Positions 40,501-52,120 of a stretch of DNA of 64,000 nucleotides are shown here, piece after piece. The position numbers were made by a program, and so were the translations under genes. Under the pieces are notes generated by a model that saw nothing but the letters and a program-made list of their open reading frames with translations, did not search any database and was not told the DNA's origin. Source of the stretch: Takifugu bimaculatus. Lineage: Eukaryota > Chordata > Actinopteri > Tetraodontiformes > Tetraodontidae. Every line of letters starts with the position of its first letter. The stretch's first letter is position 1. Location: positions 8,033,940-8,097,939 of the forward strand of contig CP034977.1 of NCBI GenBank assembly GCA_004026145.2, read 5' to 3'.

Positions 40501-42285
40501 GGCCGTTCGCCATCGACATGGCCGGCTTCGCCATCAATCTGAGGCTCATCCTCTTCAAGCCCCAGGCATACTTTAAGCTTCGAGGGGTAAAAGGAGGCTA
40601 CCAAGAAAGTAGTTTGCTCCGAGAACTTGTCACACTTAATGACCTGGAGCCGAAAGCAGCCAATTGCACTAAGGTAATTTATTTTTGTTATTTATGTTTT
40701 GTATTTCGTACAAGGGTATGCAGGATTTACTGATTTATTTAGGGGTTTTTCTAATGATGATGTGTTTGTATATTTGGTTTTATGAGTTTTATGACTATGG
40801 ATGGTAGAAAGAGTAGCTCTTATAGCTAATACAATGCTTAAACAGATAAATACCTCATTTTATAGAGAGAGATGTTAAAGGAAACACTTCTTTGCCTTCT
40901 CACAATGTCATTATTGTGAGTGAACGCAGGAATATATTTTAATATCAGACGGATGTTTTCCAAGAATATGATCTTAAATGAGTCTGCTCATTTGAAAAAA
41001 AGAATCAAAAATTGAAAAAAAAAAGAAAAAGAAGAAATTCTCCATCAACTATATTGGAAACAGTTGAGTAAGTGCTGTAATACAGCAGCAGTATCCCAAA
41101 CGAATTGTTAGCGTGCATGTACATCGGGGCATATCTGGGCAAAAACCTGTTATCCACATATTCATTCTGAAATTCAAATGTGAATAAATTGGAGGCTGAA
41201 AAGATCAGTTGTCACTGATTATACCTCTTCACTGGCCACGTGCACTCTTGCCCAGTCAAAGATGAACGCGTCAGTGGCAGCTGCACCACTCATCTCGCTC
41301 CCTGCCTGCTCCGTGTTTTCCTGCAGCCTCTGTTCCACGGAGCTCACGTCACTAAACCTCTCTAAGCAAAGAGGAATCAGCCAGAGGGCTCTGGTTATGG
41401 ATGGATTCCACATTTACGCATTCAGGAAGTTGATTCACAGGAGTAAATGAAAAAAGGCGATTAGGATTCAGATTTAGATTTAGATTTGTTTAGGCTGTCA
41501 CACTGATAATAGATGAGGGTGGAGATGGACTAATGGGTGGAAAGGCAGAAGATAAAGCACTGGTAGCTCTGTGTGGGCATCCCACCTCATTATAATCTAC
41601 CACTCACCATGCAGCAGTGACTATTAACCTTCCTCTACACCTGAGAAGAGTGGGAGTGGGCTCCTGGCACATCTCAAACACAGCTCATGCATATTTCATG
41701 GTGGCTGCCACAGAGAGATGAAAGGAATCAAGGTTCCAACACATGGAATAGTGTAGAAAATGAACTGGCATCCTTTTCCCTCCTGTGATTTTCCTTCTCT
41801 GGGTGTGTGTCCTGTCCGAAGGGCTAAATAATCCAGACTCACAGACTGGAGACCATACTAAACAAAAGTGGGTCATTATTGCTGAACGGTATTTGATTTA
41901 AAAATAGAATTCCATTACATCAGAATTTTACTGTGTTACATTTTTGCACTTAAGAGTATTCTCGTGTAGCTTTAATACTTGCTTTCACTTTAACAGGATG
42001 GAGTCACACATTTATACATCAAACTGCTATAGCTCATGGGCACCAATTAGAGATAAATGATGAGACAGTGGACAGCAAGAGATCGAGATGGGATGTGAGG
42101 AAATCTAGTAGAAAACAAGATAATCTGGCATTAGTGCATCCTACTATGATTCTAGCTATCTATTATAGGAAGTGCTTTTCCACCCCAGGTCAAACAAAGA
42201 ACCTGTAAGGTGAAGGCTAAAAGACTGAGCATTCTTGTTAGGACATATACATTATTATTATTACTATCATTATTATTATTATTAC

Positions 42286-42353
<68 letters not shown>

Positions 42354-42734
42354 GCAGTAGTAGTAGTCGTAGTAGTAAATTATGATGGATAATAAATAAT
42401 GAATAACAATTAATAATGTTTTTATTAGATAAATGTCCACAGCAGATGCAACAAATAATTTATATCGTTTGTCCAAATTTCCATAACCTAAGAGAACATA
42501 ACTGTTGCTGGGGGGCAGAGGCATAAAGACGTTCTGGACCGTTGGTCAGTGTCATTCGAATGCATAGTTGACTGAAGATGAAAGAACATTATGCATGATG
42601 AAAGCAGCATGTTTCTAACGTCTCCCATTGCTGTTCTGTTTTTCCAGATACTCGTTTGGCACACAAGAACTGAGAAGCCTGTTCTTGTAAATGAGGGGAA
42701 AAAGGGATTCACCGACCCCAATGTTGAGATTTGA
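34416..42734 (+). CDS. b3gat1: b3gat1: galactosylgalactosylxylosylprotein 3-beta-glucuronosyltransferase 1 (HNK-1 glucuronyltransferase, GlcAT-P), four coding exons
   Basis: The coding exons are 34416-34527, 36286-36797, 40377-40673 and 42648-42734. All junctions are GT-AG and they join into 335 residues; the mammalian enzyme has 334. Family knowledge: this is a Golgi type II membrane glycosyltransferase (GT43) that moves glucuronic acid from UDP-GlcA to terminal N-acetyllactosamine, making the precursor of the HNK-1 epitope on neural glycoproteins. Seen here: a short basic cytoplasmic tail (MPKRRD) and a hydrophobic signal anchor at about residues 7-25. After these come a stem, the donor-site DDD at 196-198 (FADDDNTY), the catalytic-base Glu in GYQES at about residue 285, and the C-terminal WHTRTE donor-binding segment at 311-316. 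N-glycosylation sequons lie at Asn141, Asn185 and Asn304. The start is fixed by in-frame TAA codons at 34386 and 34401 just upstream of this ATG. Teleosts often keep two copies; I cannot say which paralogue this is. Confidence 0.97.
34528..36285 (+). other. b3gat1: b3gat1 intron 1 (1758 bases)
   Basis: GT-AG intron. No mobile element or second gene recognised inside it. Confidence 0.9.
36286..36797 (+). CDS. b3gat1: b3gat1 second coding exon (residues 38-208)
   Basis: It runs from the acceptor CATCTGCAG to GAGGAG before the donor GTGAGC. It encodes the stem and the UDP-GlcA-binding half of the GT43 domain, including PTYSRPVQKAELTR, the NYKLRGD and PRGTMQRNLALRWLRE stretches, and the metal-binding DDD. 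The reading frame is open throughout and matches the phase of both neighbours. Confidence 0.97.
36798..40376 (+). other. b3gat1: b3gat1 intron 2 (3579 bases)
   Basis: GT-AG intron made of AT-rich non-coding DNA. No repeat family recognised. Confidence 0.9.
40377..40673 (+). CDS. b3gat1: b3gat1 third coding exon (residues 209-307)
   Basis: The exon is exactly 99 codons, phase 0 at both ends (acceptor CAACCAG, donor AAG|GTAATT). It encodes the acceptor-binding half: WPVAFVGGLRYESP, the FDPHRPFAIDMAGFA segment and GVKGGYQESSLLREL with the proposed catalytic Glu. It ends at the NCT glycosylation sequon. Confidence 0.97.
40674..42647 (+). other. b3gat1: b3gat1 intron 3 (1974 bases)
   Basis: GT-AG intron. 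It contains the long ATT array at 42251-42353 and no other recognised element. Confidence 0.9.
42251..42377 (+). repeat. (ATT)n microsatellite with a short GTA-type tail
   Basis: About 34 ATT units with two interruptions near the start, followed by AGTAGTAGTCGTAGTAGTA. It lies inside b3gat1 intron 3. The poly-Leu frame across it is an artefact. Confidence 0.96.
42648..42734 (+). CDS. b3gat1: b3gat1 last coding exon (residues 308-335 and stop)
   Basis: It starts after TTTTTCCAG and encodes ILVWHTRTEKPVLV through the conserved C-terminus FTDPNVEI, then TGA at 42732-42734. The His and Arg of WHTR contact the donor in the family. A strong donor-like sequence (AAG|GTAAAT) lies only 20 bases beyond the stop, at 42754/42755, so the exon may be spliced again within the 3' UTR. 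Confidence 0.95.
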   Translation: MLVWHTRTEKPVLVNEGKKGFTDPNVEI

Positions 42735-42830
42735 CCAGTTTGTCTCAGACTAAGGTAAATAACCTTTATACTTTTTCACAAATGCAAACATTCTTTCCTG
42801 GGTTTAGTATTCTGAAATGTTTACGGCCTA

Positions 42831-42836
42831 AATAAA
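42831..42836 (+). terminator. b3gat1: Candidate proximal polyadenylation signal of b3gat1 (AATAAA)
   Basis: AATAAA begins 97 bases after the b3gat1 stop codon. If used, the 3' UTR would be only about 120 bases and would exclude the tandem array downstream. Confidence 0.35.
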
Positions 42837-42932
42837 AAAAGGATGAACAGATCTTTTGAAATCAATCTAATAGAAAGAAATAATTCAGAGTATTGATTGT
42901 GTTTGTAGGCATAAACCATTTGAAAAATATGG

Positions 42933-42936
<4 letters not shown>

Positions 42937-42973
<37 letters not shown>
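42937..42973 (+). repeat. (TA)n microsatellite
   Basis: Uninterrupted TA run between the b3gat1 stop codon and the CCAT array. Confidence 0.95.
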
Positions 42974-42978
<5 letters not shown>

Positions 42979-43053
42979 TATTAGATAATTATATTGTTCT
43001 TCTCTGGTACTTATATGGGTGAGCTGGACTGTATCGCCCCCTGTTGGTCTGGC

Positions 43054-44168
43054 ATCCATGCATCCGTCTATCCTTCCAACCATCCACCCAACCATCCATC
43101 CATCCATCCATCCACCCAACCATCCATCCATCCATCCATCCACCCACACACCATCCACCATCCACCCACCATCCATCCATCCATCCACATCCATCCAACC
43201 ATCCAACATCCATCCATCCACCACCCACCCCCCATACCATCATCCACCCACCACCATCATCATCCATCATCATCCCTCCACATCCATCCACACCCCATCA
43301 TCATCCCACCATTCATCCATCCATCCATCCATCCACCACCTCCATCCATCCATACACCCATCCATCCATCCATCCATCCATCACATCCATCCCACCACCC
43401 ACCCAACCATCCATCCCATCCACCCACCAACCATCATCCATCTCCATCCATCCATCCATCCAGCCATCCCTCATCCCAACCTCATCCATCCAACCACCAC
43501 CATCCATCACAACCCACCTAACCATCATCCATCCATCCACACCCATCCAGCCAGCCAACCTCATCCAGCCAGCCATCAACAGCATCATGCAACCCATCAA
43601 GCCAGCACCACCCACACCAACCCAGCCAGCCAAGCCAGCCAGCCAGCCACCCATCCAGCCGGCGAGCCAGCCAACAGCAGCAGCCAGCCGGCCATCCAGC
43701 CAACCAGCCAGCCAACCAGCAGCCAGTCACCCAGCCAGCAGCCAACCAGCCGGCCAGCAGCCAGCCAACAAGCAGCCAGCCACCCACCAACCAGGCACCA
43801 ACCCCAGCCAGCACCACAGCCAGCCAGCCATCCAGCCAAAATCCTGCCAGCCACGGCCATCCAACCAACAAGCCACCCACCCATCCACAGCCAGCCAGCC
43901 ATCCAACAATCCGGCCATCCAGCCTCCATCCAACCAGCATCCATCCACCACCCAACCATGCATCATCCATCCACCCCATCCACCATCCATCATCCATCCA
44001 TCCATCCATCCATCCATCCATCCATCCATCCATCTCCATCCAACAATCCTTCCATCCATCCTTCCATCCAACCATCATCCATCCACCCACCCAACCATGC
44101 ATTCATCCATCCATCCTTCCATCCATCCACCCATCCATCCATTCACCCGGCCATCCATCCATCCATGG
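43054..44168 (+). repeat. CCAT/CCAG tandem array of about 1.1 kb (minisatellite-like)
   Basis: Three blocks are visible. 43054 to about 43550 is CCAT/CCAC-based, about 43550-43940 is CCAGCCAGCCA-based, and about 43940-44168 is CCAT again. Units are mainly 4 bases with frequent slips and CCACC variants, so it is an aged, compound array. From 43067 to 43462 the + strand has no G at all (396 bases). Two overlapping + frames of 385 and 388 codons (43019-44176, 43044-44210) and several minus-strand frames are open only because the repeat lacks stop codons. Their products would be HPSIHPS/QPASQPA or MDGWMDGW repeats, and I do not call them genes. The array starts 320 bases after the b3gat1 stop codon. 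Confidence 0.95.
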
Positions 44169-44180
44169 AAGCCTAGACAC

Positions 44181-44186
44181 AATAAA
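44181..44186 (+). terminator. Candidate distal polyadenylation signal (AATAAA)
   Basis: It lies 13 bases after the end of the CCAT array. If b3gat1 transcripts end here, the whole array is in the 3' UTR (about 1.45 kb). Confidence 0.25.
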
Positions 44187-44474
44187 AGAAAGACATTTGG
44201 AAAAGACTGATGTGTTGTTTGATGGTGTTTGGCTGGAGGCCTTGTGAAGATTTCTTTCTACTCAGCTTTAGCTTCATCGGTGTTTCTGTCGAGTGCGAAG
44301 GGCGCAGGTGTTCTTAACATATTCGATATTGTTTCGTTTAATTGTGGTTCGTGTTGGGGTAATTACAGCAGCTGTTGCCTGTAATTAAATGTCAGCAAAG
44401 GAATGAGCTGGTCCAATTAACTGTAATCAGGACATTTTGCTGTTTCTGAACTATCCCAATCTTTTCTGTTACAG

Positions 44475-45109
44475 GTGATTGCACCTTCCCAGGAATAAAT
44501 TGGCCCTTGATAATTGCAACCGGTCATCATGTCCTTATTGTACGGGGGATATGATCCTCCTAAATCAGTCCAATATTTTTAAAATGGGGACTGAAGCAGC
44601 ATTAAAAGCTAATATAAAGCACAGTTTCGTTGAGGTGGTGGAGGACGAGTCAAGTTCAGAGAGGATGTTCTGTAGGCAAAAGCTGCACCTTCAACACCTG
44701 CTGAAGAAAAATGGAGACAGCACAATGGGAAAATCATGTAGCCAGTGGATTCATCTCAACAAACAGATGCAAGGACGTCCTTCGCTCCCAAAATACATTC
44801 ATAAGGAAAAACCTGCGCCTGCACTTGAAGCAAGAGGGAAATTCTATTGGATGTAAAGACCATATCCTCTCCCTGGATGAAAAAGCACGAATCTCATGGG
44901 GAGTTTCCTTTTGACTGAACACAGTTAGGGAAGGAATGTTCTTTTGATAAGTCTACGGTATTTGTTTTGATGTCATTTTATTTGTTTCGGGAGGTTTCCC
45001 AGCCACTCGACTTGCTGACTTTTACAGACTCTTACCCCGCATTCACTCCATGCTTCATTTCGTAGCATCACTCTCATTGGGAATTCAAACCACACACACA
45101 CACACACAT

Positions 45110-45162
<53 letters not shown>

Positions 45163-45312
45163 AAGGCATACTGCTATTTGAAATGTACCCCGTGTTGTGT
45201 TTCAGAGCTGAAACACACATGGCCAGATCCTAACAGCACCTAAAATACAGAAATATGGAAACCTGTGTAAATAGCAACTCCAGATGTGCGCAGGAGATCA
45301 TTTATAAATAAA
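44475..45312 (+). other. Possible b3gat1 3' UTR exon
   Basis: A good acceptor (CTTTTCTGTTACAG, ending at 44474) could pair with the donor at 42754/42755 just after the b3gat1 stop. That would splice the CCAT array out as a 1720-base 3' UTR intron. An AATAAA at 45307-45312 could end such an exon. The 125-codon frame from 44479 has no recognised homology. All of this is inference from signals only. Confidence 0.2.
45091..45160 (+). repeat. (CA)n microsatellite
   Basis: About 35 CA units with one TG interruption at 45109-45110. Confidence 0.96.
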
Positions 45313-45958
45313 AACACTGTTCTGTAATTACTTTAGTTAGAGTTAAAAAAAAATCCTCCACATTGAGAATCGCTCACCATGAGGTGTGACAACGCACGTG
45401 TGCATACCAGGTGCAAATGCATGAATTAATGGTACGTGTTTAACTAATTGGGTGAGACAAAGTTCACTATAACAGTAAGCCACTGTTTGCATCTGGGTCT
45501 GTCATTACTGGACCACCAACAATGACGATCACCTGCAGCTCACAACCAGTTCAAACATGGATCGATGTCATGCTCCTGGGCATAAATCACTAACATGTCA
45601 CATTAAAGTTGGTCCTCATTTTTCACATTTGGACATTTCTTTTGTCATTCTAAGGTACAAAATTTCAGCCAAAAATGACAGCGGATGAAGTCTAATATGC
45701 TTATTTCTACAACAATTCATAGAACTACGTGATGATGTATTAATATCACACTACTGGTGGATTCTAAGTAATATCATGTGTTAATTAGTATTGATGCCTT
45801 TAAAGTGAACCATCAGCACTGACAGCTGAGCTCTACTGAGCCCAGTGTAACTGTTTAAATTGTGTCACCAGCAAGATGTAAGGCCTTCTGGTCTTATCTC
45901 AGTCTGCACTCAGTCCTCCAGGGAGACAAAATGAAAACTGAATTTAGATGTGTAACAT

Positions 45959-46521
45959 TGACACAAGTGTTCAGAGCCTTTGCTTGGAAGGACAGTTGGT
46001 ATTGTGGTGCTTGGTTTAATTCAAACATGATGAATGAAATTAAGGCTTCAAAGTTGGGTCTTGAGTGTCTTTAAATGATGAGAAGTTTCCGACAGAGGTG
46101 GTTGCCCTGCTGGAATCTTCTGCCACTTGTACACGGTAATCATTGGGTTCTTGGTCACATCTCTTAACAGGGCCCTTTTCTCCAGATTGTTGGTTCTTTC
46201 AGTCTTCCAGTTGTCGTGGGCTGGATTCAAGCCGGGTTTTCTATCCTACAGGTAGTCAACACTTACACCTGGGGTTCCACTTTCCTTTGTGAAAGCAGTT
46301 TCTGCCTAGTAGGACAAAAACCTGCCTTGAATCCACCCCTCAAGGACTGAGCTGCCCATCCCTGCGCGTGTATTTTCCCAATTTGTGTCCAGCCAGTTGA
46401 ATATACCCCAGGTGGATTCCATTTAAGGTGCAGAAACATTTCAAAGAAGGTCAAGAGAAATGGAGGAGCCCAGAAAGATGAAGTTTAGCTGTTGTAGCAG
46501 AGCCTGAATACTCAGCTGTCA
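45959..46521 (-). mobile_element. Tc1/mariner-like transposon remnant, internally deleted
   Basis: The ends are imperfect inverted repeats. The left end reads TGACACAAGTGTTCAGAGCC; the right end, reverse-complemented, reads TGACAGCTGAGTATTCAGGC. On the minus strand ERTNNLEKRALLRDVTKNPM (about 46135-46205) matches the DNA-binding part of Tc1-like transposases, and the DNA just after it (TTCCAGCAGGGCAACCACCTCTG) matches the next conserved stretch. The right arm (46395-46460) matches the Tc1 leader with GTGGATTCCATTTAAGG and GCAGAAACATTTCAAAG. The first helix-turn-helix region and the whole DDE catalytic domain are missing, so it could only have moved with help from a full copy. Confidence 0.8.
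46223..46334. repeat. Internal inverted repeat with 30-base arms within the Tc1-like remnant
   Basis: The arms are 46223-46252 and 46305-46334, about 80% complementary, with GGATTCAAG...CCTACAGG mirrored as CCTAGTAGGAC...CTTGAATCC. The loop is 52 bases. It sits where the transposase N-terminus should be. It may be a rearrangement of the element or a separate small insertion. Confidence 0.65.
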
Positions 46522-47649
46522 CCTTGTTATTCTGCTGTATTGGGTATTGATTGTTGAGAAAATATTTAATTTCTTTTTTTTAGCAGAGCAAAATGTGAAA
46601 AAGCAAAATAATCCGAGAACTTGGGCTGTGTGTCAGTGTACAGGGCAGAAGGACATAAGAAGCTTATTGCCAGCAGCCTAAAAAAGCTTCATCTTCACAT
46701 TTATGAGATTATTGGTGGACAAGCCACCTTAACACATAACAGAGACATAAAAACAGCCTGGTGGAGACAGTAAAACAGTGTCAAATTAGCCTCCACAGAA
46801 AATATGACGCATGCTATTCTATACCAACAACAGGCTGAAGAAAAGCACAAAAGAAATAGAAATCGTAGAATTTTCAGTGGATGGAAACGTTAACATGCAA
46901 TCTTCCTGCAGAATGATGCTGGTATTATTACAGTTTCTTTATGTTAGACATCAGTTCAACATTAACTGGACTGCAGGAAGGAGCTGCTTCATCTCTAAAG
47001 TGAGACTCCCTTATCTCTAAAGGCGATAGTCTGGAGACTATAACAGTAGTTATTCTCTACCAACAAAAATAAGATCTCTCCTGAACATGATAAATCACCT
47101 GCCCGTGTTTTAATACGCAATGGAGCTTCTCATTAAGCACCCACTAAAAATAGCTGGAGATAATTCAAACACCACATTTCTGTAACGTTGCCCGATTATC
47201 GCTGTTCGTCTCCCAAGAAAACCACAAAACGTACTTCTGTATGTACAAAGATGTTACATCTCTCAGGTTCTTCAGTGCAGACTGTGTGTGTTATTGCATA
47301 TTACATAACATTTTTTTTTCTATTACATAGAAAAAGAAAGAAGAGCTTTGTTGTATCTCTCCTATAAAATGGCTGTTTTCAGATGACACTGCATTAGAAA
47401 AAAGACCACAGATCACTGTCCTTGAGATTTATTTTTCAACTTTTCAACTCTCATTATTTATTAGAAAAAAATATATATATATTAATTTAAATATTTATTT
47501 TGAAGCAAAGTCCATCCTTGGTATCCATATCTTCCAGCTGCACTCTGTGACACTGTAAAAAAGGCATGCAGATACAATTTAGAGTGTACTGAACATGTAG
47601 ATTATTGTATGGAAGTATAGTAGATCAGAGAATAGTGCCACCAAAAGGT

Positions 47650-47710
47650 GCACAAACACACAAACATGCACGCACACACGCACGCACACACACACACACA
47701 CACACACACA
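47650..47710 (+). repeat. (CA)n microsatellite, interrupted
   Basis: CACA/CGCA variants become a pure CA run from about 47684. Confidence 0.93.
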
Positions 47711-50700
47711 GAACCTTTACATCAATGCTGCTGTATCCTGACAGCCATTAGTAGATGTTAATGGAAACGAATACATTTCAATGGGAAACTAATTCAGATG
47801 CAGTCCAGAAAGTGTAAAATATTTAAGCTCTTTTGCAAAGTTCAACACTGACGATCATTTCCCATCCTTCCTAAAGCAGCAGAACAATTTTTAAGGGCTG
47901 TATCCTGAAATATATAGTTCTCTCCAACAGATGATAGTGTAAAGCAATATCTAATATTCACTAATAGTGAGATGGTCTGCTGGAAAGCTACTCCTGTTAC
48001 TGTATGTATACAGGACAAGCTCTATTCAAGTCCGCTAATGAGCATCCACTCTGACAGCTCCAAGGCACAAAACAGTCAACACACACCACTTTCCTTTGTC
48101 TCATATCTACTGTCACCCTCCAGACTCATGATTCTCACTTTATGCATGTGACTCTTATTGTTGTTTCTTTGACCCAGCAGTTCTGTCTCAGAGAAAGTTG
48201 TTAGTTGAATTAAGAGAAATAAACTACTGAGAAGAATCTCAGCTGTTTTGTCTTGCTTTATGTATATATTATTAAGAGGTTCTTTTCTAAATGTGTTTTC
48301 AAATAAGGTGTTCATTCGCTACCAACAGACAAAATCTAGTGTTTGCGACTTTCAGTCCTTTGTACAGTGGTGTTTTTATAGATCTACTGTCCAAAAAATT
48401 CCCTTCCTCACTACATCTACGCAAGCCGGACATTAAAATCTAGATCATCTCTGGCATTACTGAGCTCGCCTGAGAAGGATGAGATTTGGACTTTGGGTTG
48501 TGTTATTATGTGGCGATGACAAAAGTAATCGTTTATTTTATAGTTGTGCTTACTTTTAATTTGACTTGTGCTTATTGCCCGTGTAACACACCAGAGTATT
48601 CCTGGTCTGGACTATACCCGGAGGTAAAGCAGCTGAAGGTTTATTGGGGGTTTAAGCTTTGTGGGTAAGGTAACTGAGAAGGTTACATCTTGTAATAAGA
48701 CCACAACTCTGAAGAGATATGCTTTTATTAATTCAAACCACAGTATAATGTTCAATTAATTTGACTGTAGCCAAACTGCATCCAGGGTTAATGTCAGCAT
48801 GGGTTAATTTGGCCCATTACACCTGTAATAAAGGACAGGGGCTTTGTCTGAACTCACTCATTACTACACTGGGATTAGATTCAATCAGTCATTTAAAAAA
48901 CATCAGAGTGATGCACATAATGTAAAACTGTTTAGTGAACTCATTGATAACTGTCAAGAATTCATCATCAAGGCTCAAAAAAATGTGTTGGACGTTGTTT
49001 CATAGTTGTGCAGTAGACAGTCTGGTCTAGTCCGTTATGGTAAATGCTTGATGGAGTTCGGATTGTGTTTGTTATGTGGCTGTCTTCTATTGAACCGTGT
49101 AATCAGAGAGCAAATTGAAGTCAGTCAGTACGTTCGGACACACCGTTCGGTTTATGCAATTTAATGGGTCTATTCCTTTTTTCCCAGTAAACATGTCCAG
49201 TAGTGTAATAGATTTATTGTTGAAGCCTTGTTGTCTCCGCCATGACAGGAGGACATTTGTGCCCTTTCAGCTTGTTAATGTTGGGTCATGCAGGCTGATA
49301 TACGACATCACAAACCCCGACCACCGCAAAAGCGAGACGGCAAACTAACAACTGAGGCGGCGCAAAGTTTGTCTCTTTGTCCAAAAATGCAATTCGGCAT
49401 TCGCCATCTACATCCGACCTCCTGTGTTAAAGTTCTTCTGTTTACCTTTTTACATGCTGTTCTACTTCAGGGTTTAAGACAGCACTGGCAGGACTTCTCA
49501 TTCCCTCCCACTCTGAAACTCTTCACTTCTGACAGCAATACAGGTTTTAACTATGGCAGGTATAGAAAGCACTGACACCTGGCATGGAGTGAAACTCAAT
49601 ATAATAGAAAAGACCTGACAATCAACATCTCTTTTAAAGTCAGGCTGCATACCCAGACTACAAATAATGAAGTCTAAATGTGTTTGTTTATCTCAGTATC
49701 ATGAGTCACAGCTGCATTGGGACTGCGTACAAAGCTGAGACTGAACATCAGGAGCAGTTTGTACCTCTGTACCTGCTTCCGTTTTTCCCTGATTGACACA
49801 TTTTTGAAGCAGCCAACTTATAGTTACAATCACATAGCAGAAGAAAACAGATATATTGCATTGATGGAAGTGCTCAGATCCTTTAGTCAGTACTCAGCAC
49901 CCTTTGCATTCCTGAATCTGGGGATTTTCTGATGTTCTCCTCTGCAGATTCTCTATATAAAATATAAAAATGTACCCCAGACCTAAGTCTGTGCCAACAG
50001 GCCAAAACCCATTCCCTCTTATAGATTAAAGTTGTTTTTATGCAGGCAAAAACATGGTTGTACCTTCTGTTTGCTACTGTAAAGGTAAATTATAGTACCA
50101 TTACCAACCTAAATGACAGGACTGGTATGACCTGAGAAATCAATGGAAGCAGTTCTACAAGATTAAGATCGATACCATCCAAAGTGGAGAGAGAGAAGAA
50201 ATAAAGCACAGCTGCTGCAGGTACAGACTGCTGCCACATCACAGGCACATGATGTCAAGATGCACTCATCTTATTAAAACTAGTTTCACTTTTCTCTCCC
50301 ATATTCTTATTGCGTGTCATATATAATGACAAAAGGTGATTTCTGTCCTCGCTGTATTTTCATTAAAAAACTTAATTGCTCTTTCCATAGAAATAAAAAC
50401 CTCCTATGAAGCAATTAAGCAACTGAAGTTTATCTAAACACACAGACTGATTCGCAAACCTGGGCCCAGTCAGACCCTGCTGGAGTTCTGACTCTAAACT
50501 AATGGTTCTCTCAGTGGGAAACAAATTGTGTGATGGGTATTAAAAAATTGATATTGCCAGACATGCTCCATCACGCTTAAATATACAGTAGATCCCTCGG
50601 AAGAACATGATATAAATGGCTAAAGTATTCCAGCAAACATGAAAAAGCAACAAGTGTAACAAAACTGTCCCCCCTCTCTGCTGCTTTGCAAAAAGGAAAT

Positions 50701-52089
50701 TTTTTTTGTGCGCTGATGCGCCATGACAGCAACAACAATCCACTTTAGAGTCATTAAGTCAAACACAGATAATGACTGCTGGGCCCCCAGAAAGGTACGG
50801 TACTTTGGAGATAAGGCCTTATTCAGGGGCAGCTCATCACCAAGCGTTACTCACCCTACAATCATCCGGGAAACCGAGGAGACCGTTAATTTACATCCCG
50901 TTCTGATTCAAGGGAGGTCTGAGACCAACAGCGCGTAAGGCCCAGTAGGACCTAGTTCATAATGGCCGGTGAACCGGTTCAGCCTCGACCCTGCAGCCAA
51001 GAGGAATCTCCTGTTATCATTTACAATTGATTGTAATGTTTCGACGCTTCTGGGGTCACTGGGACTAACGGGGAGGAACAGGAGCGTGGCCGGGACTACT
51101 GAGGCTTGGATCAGCGTCTGATCATCCAGATCTGTTTGGGGGCAGAAAGCACCTGCTCTCCACCCATCCAAGTGATTTTTGATTAAAAACCTGCAGTTAC
51201 ACACTTTTTTCACTCCGTGTTTCCTTGGTGATTTCTTTTCTACGATGTTGTAATGTATAATTTTCCTTATCGATTCAGAAGAAGACTAATTCTTGTATAC
51301 TATCACAGTCAAGGAGGACCAAATCTTGACTAAGTGTTCAGTAATGGTGGTTCTTGTTTAATTTCTACTTATTGTTTTCTTTTCCTCTTGATTCATCACT
51401 TTGTTCATTTCCTCCAAACCTTTTCCACTATTGAAGTAAACTGTGATTCCTCTCACCAATATGCCTTGTACATGTCTGCTGGAATATCAATTTTACAAAG
51501 TCTCCCTCTCGCTCAGCTCTCTTTTGCTCATTTGGGATTTTCGAAAATCTCTTCCAACCATTCAGCCAGTTAAGCCGTGAGTTCATTTTCACAACTGTTG
51601 TCATCAAGTGGCAAATTCCGAACCTTTAATAAAACTCACCATTTTACTTGAGTAAGCAGAAACTTTGCTGTAGTCAAGATAAAGTATCTGGTGTCTAATA
51701 GTTTTCTTCATATTTACACACAATATAAGATTAATGTTATTCAGAGAAACAACTAAATCATTAAATATGGCCAACAGTCTCTTTAATGGTCTAAATTAAC
51801 CTTTACTGCCCAAAAGGTCAGTGTCCTCACTAGTCTGAATATAATATCAAATCTAAGAAAGCTTTTATTACATTTCTTTTGACCCAGTTATTTAGACTCA
51901 GGCTGAATCTAGAGGCTTGTTTGCAAGCACAAAATCACAATGCACCGAGTGATCATCTGCTTCATCCATGATTTGATGGTACAAAAATATCAAAATATCA
52001 AGATTATCAAGAATTAGGTCACATGTCCGTGGTTGCTAGCCACATTGCAAAAGCTGTCTTGGACTTTTGTGTCCAAGGATTACTATCCG

Positions 52090-52120
52090 CCCCCCCCCCT
52101 CACACACACACACACACACA
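52090..52120 (+). repeat. C-run followed by a (CA)n microsatellite
   Basis: Ten C bases, T, then ten CA units. Confidence 0.93.

Noticed and set aside
42210..42392. Poly-leucine frame
   Set aside because: Translation of the ATT microsatellite inside b3gat1 intron 3.
43019..44210. Two overlapping frames of 385 and 388 codons (Pro/His/Ser/Gln repeats)
   Set aside because: They are the CCAT/CCAG array read in two frames. The repeat lacks stop codons in every frame, and long frames also appear on the minus strand, so openness is not evidence of coding.
44479..44856. 125-codon frame downstream of the CCAT array
   Set aside because: It starts only at TTG, has no recognised homology and no frame-compatible splice partner in b3gat1, which already has its natural C-terminus.
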